DNA of 64,000 nucleotides from Thermotogae bacterium (GCA_024233675.1 JACKPH010000001.1:186001-250000), one strand, 5' to 3'; shown: positions 45,830 to 54,692, counted from the stretch's first letter. Translations and numbers: made by a program. Notes: generated by a model from the letters alone, not told the origin.

Positions 45830-45861
45830 AAATATGCATGTTAATCATGCATATTTTTATT
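45825..45861. terminator. Bidirectional terminator
   Basis: AATAAAAATATGCATG, loop TTAAT, and its perfect complement. It overlaps the ends of the radical-SAM gene and the converging acetyltransferase gene. Confidence 0.9.
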
Positions 45862-46419
45862 GTAATCTCTCATTATTATAGCCATCAAAACTGTATTTAC
45901 AAATTTACCCTTTATAAAATCACGTTCCCTCATAAAAGCTTCTCTCTGAAAACCGCTTTTTTCAAGAACTCTTTCCGATGAAATATTTCCTTCTGTGATA
46001 AAAGCCTCTATACGGTTTATACCTATTTTCTCAAAAGCATATTCTGTAATTTTTTTTATTGCCTCTGTACCGTAGCCCATATTCCAGAATTTCCTGTTGA
46101 GGTAAAATCCTATTTCACATATGCATGATACATCATCAAAATTGCCGAGACATATTATGCCTATTACTTTTCTCTTATCTTTGTCAAAAAGCATCCATGT
46201 TATTTCTTCATTATTCTCATAATTTTCAATATACATGGAAATAAATTTTCTTGAAAAGTGCATTTCTGTCTGAGGATAAAACCAGTCATATTCAGCCACA
46301 TAAGGATCTGATATTATTTCATAAATATCTTCCGTATACTTTAAATCGGGTTCTATAAAGACAAGTCTCTCAGTTTCCATGAAAGGAAAATTTTCAAAAA
46401 AATCTTTTTTTATAATCAT
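45841..46419 (-). CDS. RimJ/RimL-type GNAT acetyltransferase
   Basis: A 192-residue protein of the acetyltransferase-3 group: ETERLVFIEPD at the N-terminus, LNRKFWNMGYGTEAIKKITEYAF as the acetyl-CoA loop, and VLEKSGFQREAFMRERDFIK near the end. The acceptor may be a ribosomal protein N-terminus or a small amine; not resolved. GGAGGGAA lies just before ATG. Confidence 0.92.
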   Translation of the reverse strand: MIIKKDFFENFPFMETERLVFIEPDLKYTEDIYEIISDPYVAEYDWFYPQTEMHFSRKFISMYIENYENNEEITWMLFDKDKRKVIGIICLGNFDDVSCICEIGFYLNRKFWNMGYGTEAIKKITEYAFEKIGINRIEAFITEGNISSERVLEKSGFQREAFMRERDFIKGKFVNTVLMAIIMRDYNKNMHD

Positions 46420-46537
46420 AATATTCCCTCCCTGTCAGTATACTTAATTTTATAACTTATTTTGAAAATATTACTATAACTAAAGTATTGATTTATTTGT
46501 GACTTATATATAGTATAATTACCCGGAGGTGAAAAAA

Positions 46538-47053
46538 TTGCTTAGATATACTTTAATAATGATAAAATATAAAGATGAATATCTTATGTTAAACAGGGAA
46601 AAGCCAAGTTGGATGGGACGATGGAATGGTACCGGAGGAAAAATAAAATATAATGAATCTCCTTTTGATTCGGCAAAAAGAGAACTTTTTGAAGAAACAG
46701 GAATTAAATATGAAAATCCTGAGTACAAAGGTATTCTAACATGGGTAACCGATAAAAACCAGATAATAACAGATAACGGTATGTATATATTCCTTGCCGA
46801 ATTAAAAGAAAAACCTTTTAATGGTCCTTTAGAAACGCGGGAAGGTATACTTGCGTGGAAAAAATATCTCTGGCTTATGGATGAAAACAACGAAGGCACC
46901 GCAGATAATATAAAATATTTTATTCCCAATCTTTCAGAAAAAACTCTTATGGAATACAGATGTTTCTGGGAAAACAACATTCTTAAAAATGTTGAAATTT
47001 CAGAACTCGAAAAGAAATGGTATGATATAAAATCAAAAAAACAGACTGCCTGA
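46538..47053 (+). CDS. MutT-like Nudix hydrolase (8-oxo-dGTPase type)
   Basis: A 171-residue protein with a complete Nudix box (GGKIKYNESPFDSAKREL then FEETGI) and the MutT/YjhB-like N-terminus with WMGRWNGTGG. It is expected to clean the nucleotide pool of oxidised or non-canonical triphosphates. TTG at 46538 is taken as start, six bases after GGAGGTG (46525-46531); an in-frame GTG lies inside the ribosome site and is less likely. TATAAT at 46514-46519 is a probable -10 box. Confidence 0.88.
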   Translation: MLRYTLIMIKYKDEYLMLNREKPSWMGRWNGTGGKIKYNESPFDSAKRELFEETGIKYENPEYKGILTWVTDKNQIITDNGMYIFLAELKEKPFNGPLETREGILAWKKYLWLMDENNEGTADNIKYFIPNLSEKTLMEYRCFWENNILKNVEISELEKKWYDIKSKKQTA

Positions 47054-47061
47054 GCAGTCTA
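47037..47061 (-). terminator. Hairpin between converging Nudix and YjdF-like genes
   Basis: AGACTGC, loop CTGA, GCAGTCT. The U-run is on the minus strand, so it chiefly ends the YjdF-like gene; it overlaps both 3' ends. Confidence 0.75.
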
Positions 47062-47835
47062 TTTCATATTAACAAAATCTCTCAAAGCTTTTCCTATTCT
47101 TTCCAAAAGAAGAAGCATATTTCTGTTTTTATTAAGACTTCTTATAATACTCCAGAAAAGCATTATCCCAAAAACAGCCCCTGAAGCATCGTATATAAGA
47201 TCTGTCATTGTATCGTAAAGGCTGTTTTCCTGTGCAAGTCTGTATCCCGGATAAGACCAGAATATCTGATCAGATAAAAACTCCCCTATTTCCCACATTG
47301 TTCCGAGAGTAATTGCTATAGAAAAAGTAAAAATATTTATTTTCCATACAAGAGAATTAAGTTTCTGACGTGAAAATGTAAGTTCTGTTCCGAGTATTAT
47401 AGGAAAAACTATCATAGCAAGCCACATTCCGCCTGTTATATGAAGTATATCATCGTAATATTCATAATTATTATAAAATTCAAAGTACATCCCGAAAAGA
47501 CTGTGTGCTGTTATCTGTGCTATCGTAATAGTTCTTAGTTCTTCAAGAATTGTTGACTTTGTAACCCATTCAAAAATCCACGTAGAATATACCGCAACGG
47601 CCGCCATCATACAACCTAAAAAATGTGGCAGATTAAGACTCCAGAAACTCCCCACTACAGGTATCCATATAAGAAAAGAAAAAAGGACATTAAATCCTCT
47701 GAGCATTTTATAAGTAGTGGTATTACTGCTAAAAAGTGTTTCTTTAACTATTTTATCTTTTATAAGATAATCATGTATCTTTGAGAACTGTCTTTTTATA
47801 TATTCTTTGACCTTCCGAACCATAAGTTTTTTCAT
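47059..47835 (-). CDS. YjdF/DUF2238-like membrane protein
   Basis: A 258-residue protein with a basic amphipathic N-terminus (about 40 residues) and five to six hydrophobic segments. Conserved polar motifs lie in or next to membrane helices: DDILHITGGMW, GTMWEIGEFLSDQIF and DTMTDLIYDASGAVFG. This is the DUF2238/YjdF pattern of His, Glu and Asp residues. The biochemical role is unknown. The gene is monocistronic with GGGAGG before ATG. Confidence 0.78.
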   Translation of the reverse strand: MKKLMVRKVKEYIKRQFSKIHDYLIKDKIVKETLFSSNTTTYKMLRGFNVLFSFLIWIPVVGSFWSLNLPHFLGCMMAAVAVYSTWIFEWVTKSTILEELRTITIAQITAHSLFGMYFEFYNNYEYYDDILHITGGMWLAMIVFPIILGTELTFSRQKLNSLVWKINIFTFSIAITLGTMWEIGEFLSDQIFWSYPGYRLAQENSLYDTMTDLIYDASGAVFGIMLFWSIIRSLNKNRNMLLLLERIGKALRDFVNMK

Positions 47836-47875
47836 AAAAATCCTCCCAAAATCAAAGTCATATATATAATATCAT

Positions 47876-47910
47876 AAAAATAAGGCAGTAATAAATACTG
47901 TCTTATTTTT
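47876..47910 (-). terminator. Terminator of the zinc-transport operon
   Basis: On the minus strand AAAAATAAGACAGTA, 5-base loop, TACTGCCTTATTTTT, one G-U pair. It overlaps the znuB stop codon. Confidence 0.85.
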
Positions 47911-48718
47911 TTATTTTTGTATATATATTTTTAATTAAAAATGAAATAAGAAAAAAACCAAACATTGTAACTACTATTGAAGGTCCGGGAGGAATATTAA
48001 AATAATACGCAGCTATAATACCAAGAACAGAACTAACAGTTCCTACAACGGATGAAATTATAATCATATGATTAAGAGTACCTGCCCACATTTTAGCTAT
48101 TATTCCGGGAGTAAGAAGTAAAGCCGTAACAAGAATTATTCCTATAATTTTTACCGAAGTTACAACAACAACAGAAACAGTCAGAAGAAAAAGAAAATTT
48201 ACTGCATTAACAGGAACTCCGTATATTTTAGCCATTCTCTGATTAAAAGCATAATATTTAAGTTCTTTATTGAAAAGAATTACAGAAATAATTATTGCCG
48301 AAAATACAACAGCAAGAATTTTTATATCTGTTTCGGAAACCATAAGTATATCTCCGAAAAGATATCCGTCAATTTCAGGTGTATAGCCTTTTTTCAGTGA
48401 TATAAAAATAACTCCCAGAGCCATTGAAAGAGAAAGCAAAATCCCTATTATACTGTTTTCGTTTACTTTTTGTTTTTTACTTACAAAATATATAGATAAA
48501 GCAAATATAACACCTGTAATAACAGAAACAAGGTTTAAATTCCACCCCATAAGAATTGCAAGTGCAATTCCGCCGAAAGCTGTATGTCCTGCTCCGTCAC
48601 CTATAAATTCCATTTTTTTGAGAACTATATAATTAGAAAGAACCGAACAGCTTATTCCTGAAAGCAATGCCGCTGTAACCGCATAAACCATAAAATCATA
48701 GCTAAAAAGTTCAGTCAT
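47903..48718 (-). CDS. znuB: Zinc/manganese ABC importer permease
   Basis: A 271-residue ABC-3 family permease with eight to nine hydrophobic segments. VLSNYIVLKKMEFIGDGAGH near residue 30 is the characteristic cytoplasmic loop. It overlaps the ATPase gene by eight bases and closes an operon with znuA, a Fur-family regulator and znuC. Zinc is the likely metal because of the His-rich ZnuA; manganese cannot be ruled out from sequence alone. Confidence 0.92.
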   Translation of the reverse strand: MTELFSYDFMVYAVTAALLSGISCSVLSNYIVLKKMEFIGDGAGHTAFGGIALAILMGWNLNLVSVITGVIFALSIYFVSKKQKVNENSIIGILLSLSMALGVIFISLKKGYTPEIDGYLFGDILMVSETDIKILAVVFSAIIISVILFNKELKYYAFNQRMAKIYGVPVNAVNFLFLLTVSVVVVTSVKIIGIILVTALLLTPGIIAKMWAGTLNHMIIISSVVGTVSSVLGIIAAYYFNIPPGPSIVVTMFGFFLISFLIKNIYTKIKK

Positions 48719-49454
48719 TTCTGCTCACCACTTTAAGAGGTTCATCTATATGGACAAGCATTTCAAGGCTATCAGAATATATTTTTTTAAAATCATCCCT
48801 GTTCATTTCACTTGTATTTTTGTGACAATGAAGAGTTCTGTTCAGACACATAACTTTATTTGTTTCGCTAAAAATCATTGAAATATCATGACTTACAAGA
48901 ATAACGGTAATTCCCTGTTCCTCATTGAGTTTTTTCATAAGATTATAAAAAAGTTTCTGACCTTTTTTATCAACACCGGCTTCCGGTTCATCAAGTATAA
49001 GTATATCCGGTCCGGAAACAAGTGCTCTTGAAAGCATAAGTCTCTGATATTCACCGCCTGAAAGTTTACCGACTTTTCTGTTTTTAAGTTTATCAATTTC
49101 AAGAATTTTCATAACTTCCAAAGCCCTGTTAATATGTTCTTTTTTAAATCTTCTCAATATTCCGGTTTCTTTGTAAAGTCCCATAAGTACAACTTCCAGA
49201 GCTGATATAGGAAATGTTTTATCTATAAAATCATGCTGCGGAACATATCCTATCTTTCCTCTTATTTCGACATCACCTGTATATCCTTCGATTTCACCGA
49301 GTAATATCTTTATAAGAGTTGATTTTCCGGCACCGTTAGGTCCTATTATTCCGACAAAATCTTTTTTACTTATTTCAAAATTTATATTTTTTAATATAAG
49401 TGTATTTTCTGTTTCATATCCGACATTTTTAGCTCTTATTATAGTTTCAGTCAT
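48711..49454 (-). CDS. znuC: Zinc/manganese ABC importer ATPase
   Basis: A 247-residue ATPase with Walker A GPNGAGKST, Q-loop YVPQHDFID, signature LSGGEYQRLMLSRAL, Walker B ILILDEPEAGVD and His-switch VSHDIS. It carries a Cys/His pair near the C-terminus (CLNRTLHCHK), a pattern often kept in metal-importer ATPases. ATG at 49454 lies one base after the stop of the regulator gene with GGAAGTG inside its last codons; a longer frame without a ribosome site was rejected. Confidence 0.93.
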   Translation of the reverse strand: MTETIIRAKNVGYETENTLILKNINFEISKKDFVGIIGPNGAGKSTLIKILLGEIEGYTGDVEIRGKIGYVPQHDFIDKTFPISALEVVLMGLYKETGILRRFKKEHINRALEVMKILEIDKLKNRKVGKLSGGEYQRLMLSRALVSGPDILILDEPEAGVDKKGQKLFYNLMKKLNEEQGITVILVSHDISMIFSETNKVMCLNRTLHCHKNTSEMNRDDFKKIYSDSLEMLVHIDEPLKVVSRND

Positions 49455-49455
49455 A

Positions 49456-49830
49456 TCAAACACTTCCGTTTCTGCATTCTTTACATATACCTTCAAAATA
49501 CAAAGTATGGTCAAGCACTTTAAATTCAAGATTTTTCTCTATATATTCCGCAAGTTTTTCTTCATAACACATATTTATTTTTTCAAATTTTTTACATTTA
49601 ACACAGTAAATATAATGAAAATGACCTTTGCCCGAATAGTAATAAGTTACCTTATCAGAAAACACTATTGTTCTGATAAGGTTATTCTCAACAAAAAAAT
49701 TAAGATTTCTGTATATAGTTGAAATATCATAATTTTTATCAAGCATTTCAAATATAATTTCAGCACTTACAGGCTGACTGTTGTTTTTAAAAAGCTCAAT
49801 AATATCTCTTCTTGCTCTTGTAAGTTTTAT
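49456..49830 (-). CDS. Fur-family metal regulator with probable AUA start (Zur candidate)
   Basis: A complete Fur-type protein of 124 residues if started at ATA (49828-49830). Starting at the first ATG would delete the conserved N-terminal helix LTRARRDIIELFKNNSQPVS and half of the winged helix (IIFEMLDKNYDISTIYRNLN). Between the upstream in-frame stop (49843-49845) and that ATG there is no ATG, GTG, TTG or CTG. The ribosome site AGGTGG lies five bases before this ATA. Metal sites are present: GHFHYIYC with two His, and structural CVKC and CKEC pairs. It is sandwiched between znuA (whose stop overlaps the ribosome site) and znuC, so zinc-responsive control of this operon is inferred. Confidence 0.85.
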   Translation of the reverse strand: MKLTRARRDIIELFKNNSQPVSAEIIFEMLDKNYDISTIYRNLNFFVENNLIRTIVFSDKVTYYYSGKGHFHYIYCVKCKKFEKINMCYEEKLAEYIEKNLEFKVLDHTLYFEGICKECRNGSV

Positions 49831-49838
49831 TATACCAC

Positions 49839-50717
49839 CTACTCATTTATAAAATTATAAAAATTATATTCATACAAATCTATTATACTACCCATTTTTT
49901 CATTTCCCAAAGGATCTAAAATTCCTGTTTTTATATTCATATTACCTGCTATTGCCCTTGCAGCTCTGTCACTAAGCTGCGGTTCTGTAAAAATAATATT
50001 TACATTATTATTTTTTGCATTATCCATTATATTTTTCATCTGTGAAGGAGTCGGATCTATTCCGGGAGAAACCTGTACAACACCGGCGGAAACAAAACCG
50101 TATCTGCCTGCAAAATATGCAAAAGAATCGTGAAAAGCCAGAAATGAAATATTTTTATTTTTTGATTTCATAAAAAAATCACTGTCAAGTTCTTTAAGTT
50201 TTTTTATCAGCTTCTGTGAATTTGCATAATACACATCCTTATCAGAAGGATTAACCTCTGAAAGAACACTGTAAATCTCAGGTATTATATATTCATACAT
50301 AAAATAAGGACTTATCCAGACATGCGGATTAAAATTACCGTGATGGTGATCAGCAGAATCTTTTTCGGAATCATCATCCTCATCACCTATAAGCTCATCT
50401 TCCGGTATAAATTCCCCGAGTTCTGAAATTTTTATACCTCTTTTTTCAAGATTATTAAATACTTTTTCTATGAAAACCTCAGCACCGAGACCGTTAACAA
50501 AAACAGCATCACTCGCATAAAGTTTTTTCATATCATTTATTGTAAGAGAATATGTGTGCGGACTCTTACCTTCCGGAATCAGAAGATTTAAAGAATCATT
50601 TTCAGCTTTAATTTCATTGATTACAAGATAATACGGATATATTGATACCGATATATTAACAGCATAGGTAAAAACTCCGAAAATCATTATAATAAGCATT
50701 ATAAAATATTTTTTCAT
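49839..50717 (-). CDS. znuA: Zinc ABC importer substrate-binding protein
   Basis: A 292-residue periplasmic protein. A signal peptide begins MKKYFIMLIIMIFGVFTYA. Metal ligands of the cluster A-I family are visible: His in GKSPHTY, the acidic and His-rich loop DEDDDSEKDSADHHHG, His in NPHVWISP, His in LAFHDSFAYF and Asp in ILDPLG. The His-rich loop favours zinc over manganese. ATG at 50717 follows AGGAGG; an upstream in-frame ATG was rejected. The TAG stop lies inside the ribosome site of the Fur-family gene, so the two are translationally coupled. Confidence 0.93.
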   Translation of the reverse strand: MKKYFIMLIIMIFGVFTYAVNISVSIYPYYLVINEIKAENDSLNLLIPEGKSPHTYSLTINDMKKLYASDAVFVNGLGAEVFIEKVFNNLEKRGIKISELGEFIPEDELIGDEDDDSEKDSADHHHGNFNPHVWISPYFMYEYIIPEIYSVLSEVNPSDKDVYYANSQKLIKKLKELDSDFFMKSKNKNISFLAFHDSFAYFAGRYGFVSAGVVQVSPGIDPTPSQMKNIMDNAKNNNVNIIFTEPQLSDRAARAIAGNMNIKTGILDPLGNEKMGSIIDLYEYNFYNFINE

Positions 50718-50737
50718 ATTTTTCCTCCTAAACGCAA

Positions 50738-50776
50738 ATAAAATGTATTTGCAAATCAATTGCAAATACATTTTAT
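50738..50776. promoter_or_regulatory. Long inverted repeat at the znu operon, candidate Zur operator
   Basis: ATAAAATGTATTTGCAA, five bases, then its perfect 17-base complement, ending eight bases before the znuA ribosome site. The dyad TTTGCAA-N5-TTGCAAA is of the size recognised by Fur-family dimers. As RNA it could also form a hairpin, but the following U-run is short. Confidence 0.6.
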
Positions 50777-50780
50777 CAAA

Positions 50781-50820
50781 AAAAACGTTAAAATTCATTT
50801 AAGTTTTTTAACGTTTTTAT
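50781..50820 (-). terminator. Terminator of the MATE gene
   Basis: AAAAACGTTAAAA, about 14 bases, TTTTAACGTTTTT. On the minus strand it is followed by a T-run (TTTTTTTT), just after the MATE stop codon. Confidence 0.8.
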
Positions 50821-50829
50821 TGTTTTATA

Positions 50830-52197
50830 TTAACAATCAGTATCTTTTGATATTTCCGGTAAACCCGTTAATTTTCTGGAATAATAAAATTTAAACCACA
50901 CAGGCAAAACTATTCCTTTGAATATACTGCTTATACTGACAGCCCACCATACAGAAGTAACATCTTTTATGAAAAAATAGGAAAGAAATATTGCAAACGG
51001 TATTCTTAATCCTGTAAAAACTATACTTACAAATGAAGGCGGAAAAGTATTACCGAGACCGTTAAATACACCCTGTGTTGTAATTTCGGACATCATAAAC
51101 ATTTGTGAGACAGCTAATATTTTAAGATATATTATTCCGTATTCGAGAGCATCAGTTTCCGGAAGAAAAAAAGAAAATACAGGTCCGCCGAAAGCAATAA
51201 AAACAAAAGTAACCCCTGCTCCTATAACAAAACTTATAAAAAGCGTTGTTCTGTAACCTTTAATAATTCTGTGAAATTTTCCGGCACCGAAATTTTGTCC
51301 TGTAAAAGATCCTAAAGCTGTTGAAAAACCTCCTGCCGTCATCCATGAAAGTGATTCAATCTGTGATCCTACACTCTGAACTGCTACAGGTACCGCTCCG
51401 TAATAAGAAACCATTCTTGTAAGAATCATTGAAAAAATACAAAATGCGCCGTTCTGAAGTGTAACCGGAAATCCTATTTTAAAAACCTCATAAAGGTCTT
51501 TTATTTTTATTTTTACAAAAAATTTCATATTAAAAAGTTTTTTTATTTTTGTATTAAAAAGAAATAAAAATACCAAAAAAACAATTAACTGGGAGAAAAC
51601 AGTTGCAAGCGCAGCTCCTCTCACACCGAGTTTTAAAATAATTATGAGAACAGGATCGAGAACAATATTAAATGCTAAACCTATTGTATTAACAAGAAAA
51701 GGTGTTCTTGAATTTCCCATTCCGTTATAAATTCCCGAAAATGTAGGTGTTAAAAATGAAAAAAGAAATCCTGCTGATATTATTCTTAGATAATCAGAAG
51801 CCATTACATATATGATTTCCTCATCAAATTTAAAAAATGTCAGAAGATTTGAAGCAAATAAAGCTATAAAAACAGAATAAATTATACCTATAACAGCAGC
51901 GGTAAAAATATTTGTTCTTATAAAATCCTGAACTTTTGTGTAATCTTTTTTACCGATACTTCTTGAAACTGTTGTTTCAGAACCTATTTTGGTAATCATA
52001 ACAAGCGAACTTGCAAGCCACATAAAAAAACCTGCTGTTCCTGCCGCAGCAACAGCACGACTTCCTACTCTTCCGAGCCATATCATGTCAGTAAGATTAT
52101 ATGCCATCTGAAAAAGAGATGTCATCATTATAGGAAAAGCCATTTTTGAAAGCTTTTTTATTATACTTCCTTCAGTTAAATCAATTAAATTATCCAT
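50830..52197 (-). CDS. MATE family efflux transporter
   Basis: A 455-residue membrane protein with 12 hydrophobic segments in two homologous halves. The N-terminal DLTEGSIIKKLSKMAFPIMM and MAYNLTDMIWLGRVGSRAVA are typical of the NorM/DinF group. Each half begins with the same PIMM / FPVTLQ pattern. It uses a sodium or proton gradient to export cationic compounds; the substrate is unknown. GGAGGG precedes ATG. It is divergent from the isoprenoid operon. Confidence 0.92.
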   Translation of the reverse strand: MDNLIDLTEGSIIKKLSKMAFPIMMTSLFQMAYNLTDMIWLGRVGSRAVAAAGTAGFFMWLASSLVMITKIGSETTVSRSIGKKDYTKVQDFIRTNIFTAAVIGIIYSVFIALFASNLLTFFKFDEEIIYVMASDYLRIISAGFLFSFLTPTFSGIYNGMGNSRTPFLVNTIGLAFNIVLDPVLIIILKLGVRGAALATVFSQLIVFLVFLFLFNTKIKKLFNMKFFVKIKIKDLYEVFKIGFPVTLQNGAFCIFSMILTRMVSYYGAVPVAVQSVGSQIESLSWMTAGGFSTALGSFTGQNFGAGKFHRIIKGYRTTLFISFVIGAGVTFVFIAFGGPVFSFFLPETDALEYGIIYLKILAVSQMFMMSEITTQGVFNGLGNTFPPSFVSIVFTGLRIPFAIFLSYFFIKDVTSVWWAVSISSIFKGIVLPVWFKFYYSRKLTGLPEISKDTDC

Positions 52198-52314
52198 ATA
52201 TTCCCTCCGTCAGATCATTAACATTATAATTATTAAGTTCATTTAAATCATCAAAATAATATTAATTTTACATTAAATATTTAAACTAAAATAAGTAACT
52301 TTTAAAATTTATTT

Positions 52315-52343
52315 TTTACAGTTATATTATGATAGAATATAAT
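52315..52343 (+). promoter_or_regulatory. Promoter of the crt operon
   Basis: TTTACA, 17 bases, TATAAT, about 21 bases before the crtI start codon. The hexamers match the sigma-A consensus at 5 and 6 of 6 positions. Confidence 0.75.
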
Positions 52344-52363
52344 AAATATATCGGGGGTGATTT

Positions 52364-53863
52364 ATGAAAAAAAGTATTGCGATAATAGGTGCCGGTGCTG
52401 CCGGACTTGCATCTGCGGTAAGACTTTTAAAAGACGGTTACAACGTTGATATTTATGAAAAAGAGAAAACTGTCGGAGGTAAAATGAACAGAATTGAAGA
52501 AAAAGGATTTAAATTTGATGTTGGTCCTACAATTGTTATGATGCCGGAAGTATACAGAGAAGTTTTTGAATACGCAGGAAAAAATCCTGATGATTATATA
52601 TCTATGGAAAGGCTTGATCCTATATATTCTCTTCAGTACGGAATCAACGAAAGATATACGGTCTCTTCAGACCTTACAAAACTTACGCCTTTTCTCGAAT
52701 CACTTTCGGAAAAAGATGCGGAAGGATATTTTAAATACATATATTCAACTTATAAAAGATATTTAATAGCAAAAAATTATTTTATAGAAAAATCATTCAG
52801 ATCGGCAAAAGATTTTTATAATCCGGAAATGTTGGTAAAAGCATTACAGCTAAAAACTTTCAACAATGCCTACAATGAAATTTCAAAATATGTAAAAGAT
52901 GAAAAACTAAGAAAAATGCTCAGTTTTCAGACTCTTTATATAGGCATTTCACCGCATAACGGCCCTTCCATATATACTATAATTCCCATGATAGAAACAA
53001 TATACGGAGTATGGTATATTAAAGGCGGAATGTACAGTATGGCTCAGGGAATGGCAAAACTCATAAAAGAACTGGGAGGAAATATATATACGGATTCTCC
53101 CGTAGAAGAAATAATAATTAATTCAGGTAAAGCAACAGGAATAAAAACAAACGGTATAAACAAAAATTATGACTATATAATAGCAAATTCCGATTTTCCT
53201 TATACCATGAAAAATCTAATAAAAGATATTAAAAACAAGAGAAAATATACGGATAAAAAAATAGACAGTATGGATTATTCATGTTCGGTTTTTTTAATGT
53301 ATTTGGGTATAAACAAAAAAGTACATTCTGCAGAAGTTCATAATATATCTTTTGCCGATGATTTTGAAAAAAATATTTCTGATATTTTTGAAGGAATTGA
53401 TCCGAAGGATCCTTCGGTTTACGTTCATGTTCCTTCAAAAATTGATCCCGGAATGGCCCCTGAAGGAAAAGAATCTCTTTATGTACTTGTACCTGTTCCG
53501 GAATTAAAAACGCGTGGAAAAAAATGGACTCAGGAAGATATTAAAAATTATAAAAAAATAGTATATAATAAAATGAAATCAATGAAAGGCTTTGAGAATA
53601 CAGAAAATTTTGTTGAAGTCGAAAAAATTTATACGCCCAATGATTTCGAGGAAAAATTTAATGCTTATAACGGTGCAACTTTCGGACTTGCGCCTACTTT
53701 AATGCAGAGTAATTATTTCAGACCGCATAATAAATCTTCCTACACAGATAATTTATATTTCTGCGGAAGTTCCGTACATCCCGGAGCCGGAGTTCCTATC
53801 GTTCTGACATCAGCAAAACTTGCAGTATCCGAATTGGAAAAAGATGACAGGGATTCATTATGA
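52364..53863 (+). CDS. crtI: Phytoene/diapophytoene desaturase (CrtI/CrtN type)
   Basis: A 499-residue FAD-dependent amine-oxidase-fold enzyme. The dinucleotide-binding motif IAIIGAGAAGLASAVRL begins at residue 4, followed by VDIYEKEKTVGGKMN and DVGPTIVMMP, which are specific to the CrtI/CrtN group. The C-terminal FAD/product motif is YFCGSSVHPGAGVPIVLTSA. It should introduce double bonds into phytoene or dehydrosqualene; which one cannot be told. GGGGGTGA precedes ATG. The stop overlaps the crtB start (ATGATG), and it leads a four-gene operon. Confidence 0.92.
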   Translation: MKKSIAIIGAGAAGLASAVRLLKDGYNVDIYEKEKTVGGKMNRIEEKGFKFDVGPTIVMMPEVYREVFEYAGKNPDDYISMERLDPIYSLQYGINERYTVSSDLTKLTPFLESLSEKDAEGYFKYIYSTYKRYLIAKNYFIEKSFRSAKDFYNPEMLVKALQLKTFNNAYNEISKYVKDEKLRKMLSFQTLYIGISPHNGPSIYTIIPMIETIYGVWYIKGGMYSMAQGMAKLIKELGGNIYTDSPVEEIIINSGKATGIKTNGINKNYDYIIANSDFPYTMKNLIKDIKNKRKYTDKKIDSMDYSCSVFLMYLGINKKVHSAEVHNISFADDFEKNISDIFEGIDPKDPSVYVHVPSKIDPGMAPEGKESLYVLVPVPELKTRGKKWTQEDIKNYKKIVYNKMKSMKGFENTENFVEVEKIYTPNDFEEKFNAYNGATFGLAPTLMQSNYFRPHNKSSYTDNLYFCGSSVHPGAGVPIVLTSAKLAVSELEKDDRDSL

Positions 53864-54690
53864 TGAATACAGATTTTAAATACTGTGAAAATTTAATAAA
53901 AAAAGAATCAAAAAGTTTTTATACCGCTTTTTCTGCGTTACCGGAAAAAAAAGCCTATGCTGTTTTTTCTGTTTATGCTTTCTGCAGAACTGCCGATAAT
54001 ATTACCGATAATGAAAAATCTGCAGAAAAACTTCTCATTTTAGAAAAAGATCTTGAAAATTTTAAAAACGGTATTATAAAAGAAACCCCTGTTTTCAGAA
54101 CACTTAAATGGGTTTTTGATAATTTCGGACTATCACTAAAACCTTTTTTCGGAATGATAAACGGTCAGAAATCTGATATTTTCTTTAAACAGCCTGAAAC
54201 TCAGGAAAATCTTGAAGATTACTGCTACAATGTTGCAGGTACAGTAGGTCTTATGCTGAATCCCATACTCGCAGAAAAGAATTATCCGAAATTAGAAGAC
54301 GCTGCTGTATATTTAGGAAAAGCAATGCAGCTGACAAATATACTTAGGGATCTGGGAGAAGATTATGACAACGGAAGGATTTATATACCGAAAGATGTAA
54401 TGAAAAAGTTTAACTATAATGAAAAAGATTTTAATCTTAAAATATCAGATGACAGATTTATAAAATTATTTGAATATGAAGCACAGAAAGCCGATTTTTT
54501 TTATGAAAAATTTTTTGAATATTTTGATTTATACGATGAAGATTCAAAAATACATCTGAAAGCTTCAGCTGTAATTTACAGGGAAATTCTTAATAAAATA
54601 CGGAAAAATAATTATAATTCAATGAAAAAAAGAAATTATCTTTCTCTTTCAGAAAAATTAAAAATCCTAAATACTATAAAAGGCGGTTAA
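53860..54690 (+). CDS. crtB: Phytoene/dehydrosqualene synthase (CrtB/CrtM type)
   Basis: A 276-residue trans-prenyl transferase joining two molecules of geranylgeranyl (or farnesyl) diphosphate head to head. The first Asp-rich motif is FCRTADNITD, so the usual second Asp of DDxxD is Asn, leaving DxxxD. The second motif is complete: NILRDLGEDYDNGRIYIP. The N-terminal SKSFYTAFSALP is typical. Two adjacent ATG codons (53860 and 53863) are possible starts; the first overlaps the crtI stop. No prenyl diphosphate synthase lies in the window. Confidence 0.92.
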   Translation: MMNTDFKYCENLIKKESKSFYTAFSALPEKKAYAVFSVYAFCRTADNITDNEKSAEKLLILEKDLENFKNGIIKETPVFRTLKWVFDNFGLSLKPFFGMINGQKSDIFFKQPETQENLEDYCYNVAGTVGLMLNPILAEKNYPKLEDAAVYLGKAMQLTNILRDLGEDYDNGRIYIPKDVMKKFNYNEKDFNLKISDDRFIKLFEYEAQKADFFYEKFFEYFDLYDEDSKIHLKASAVIYREILNKIRKNNYNSMKKRNYLSLSEKLKILNTIKGG

Positions 54691-54692
54691 AA

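Noticed and set aside
52364..54690. Reading the crtI/crtB pair as hopanoid-type squalene synthesis (HpnCDE)
   Set aside because: There is one synthase, not two, and the desaturase carries CrtI/CrtN-specific motifs (DVGPTIVMMP, HPGAGVP); no squalene-hopene cyclase is present.
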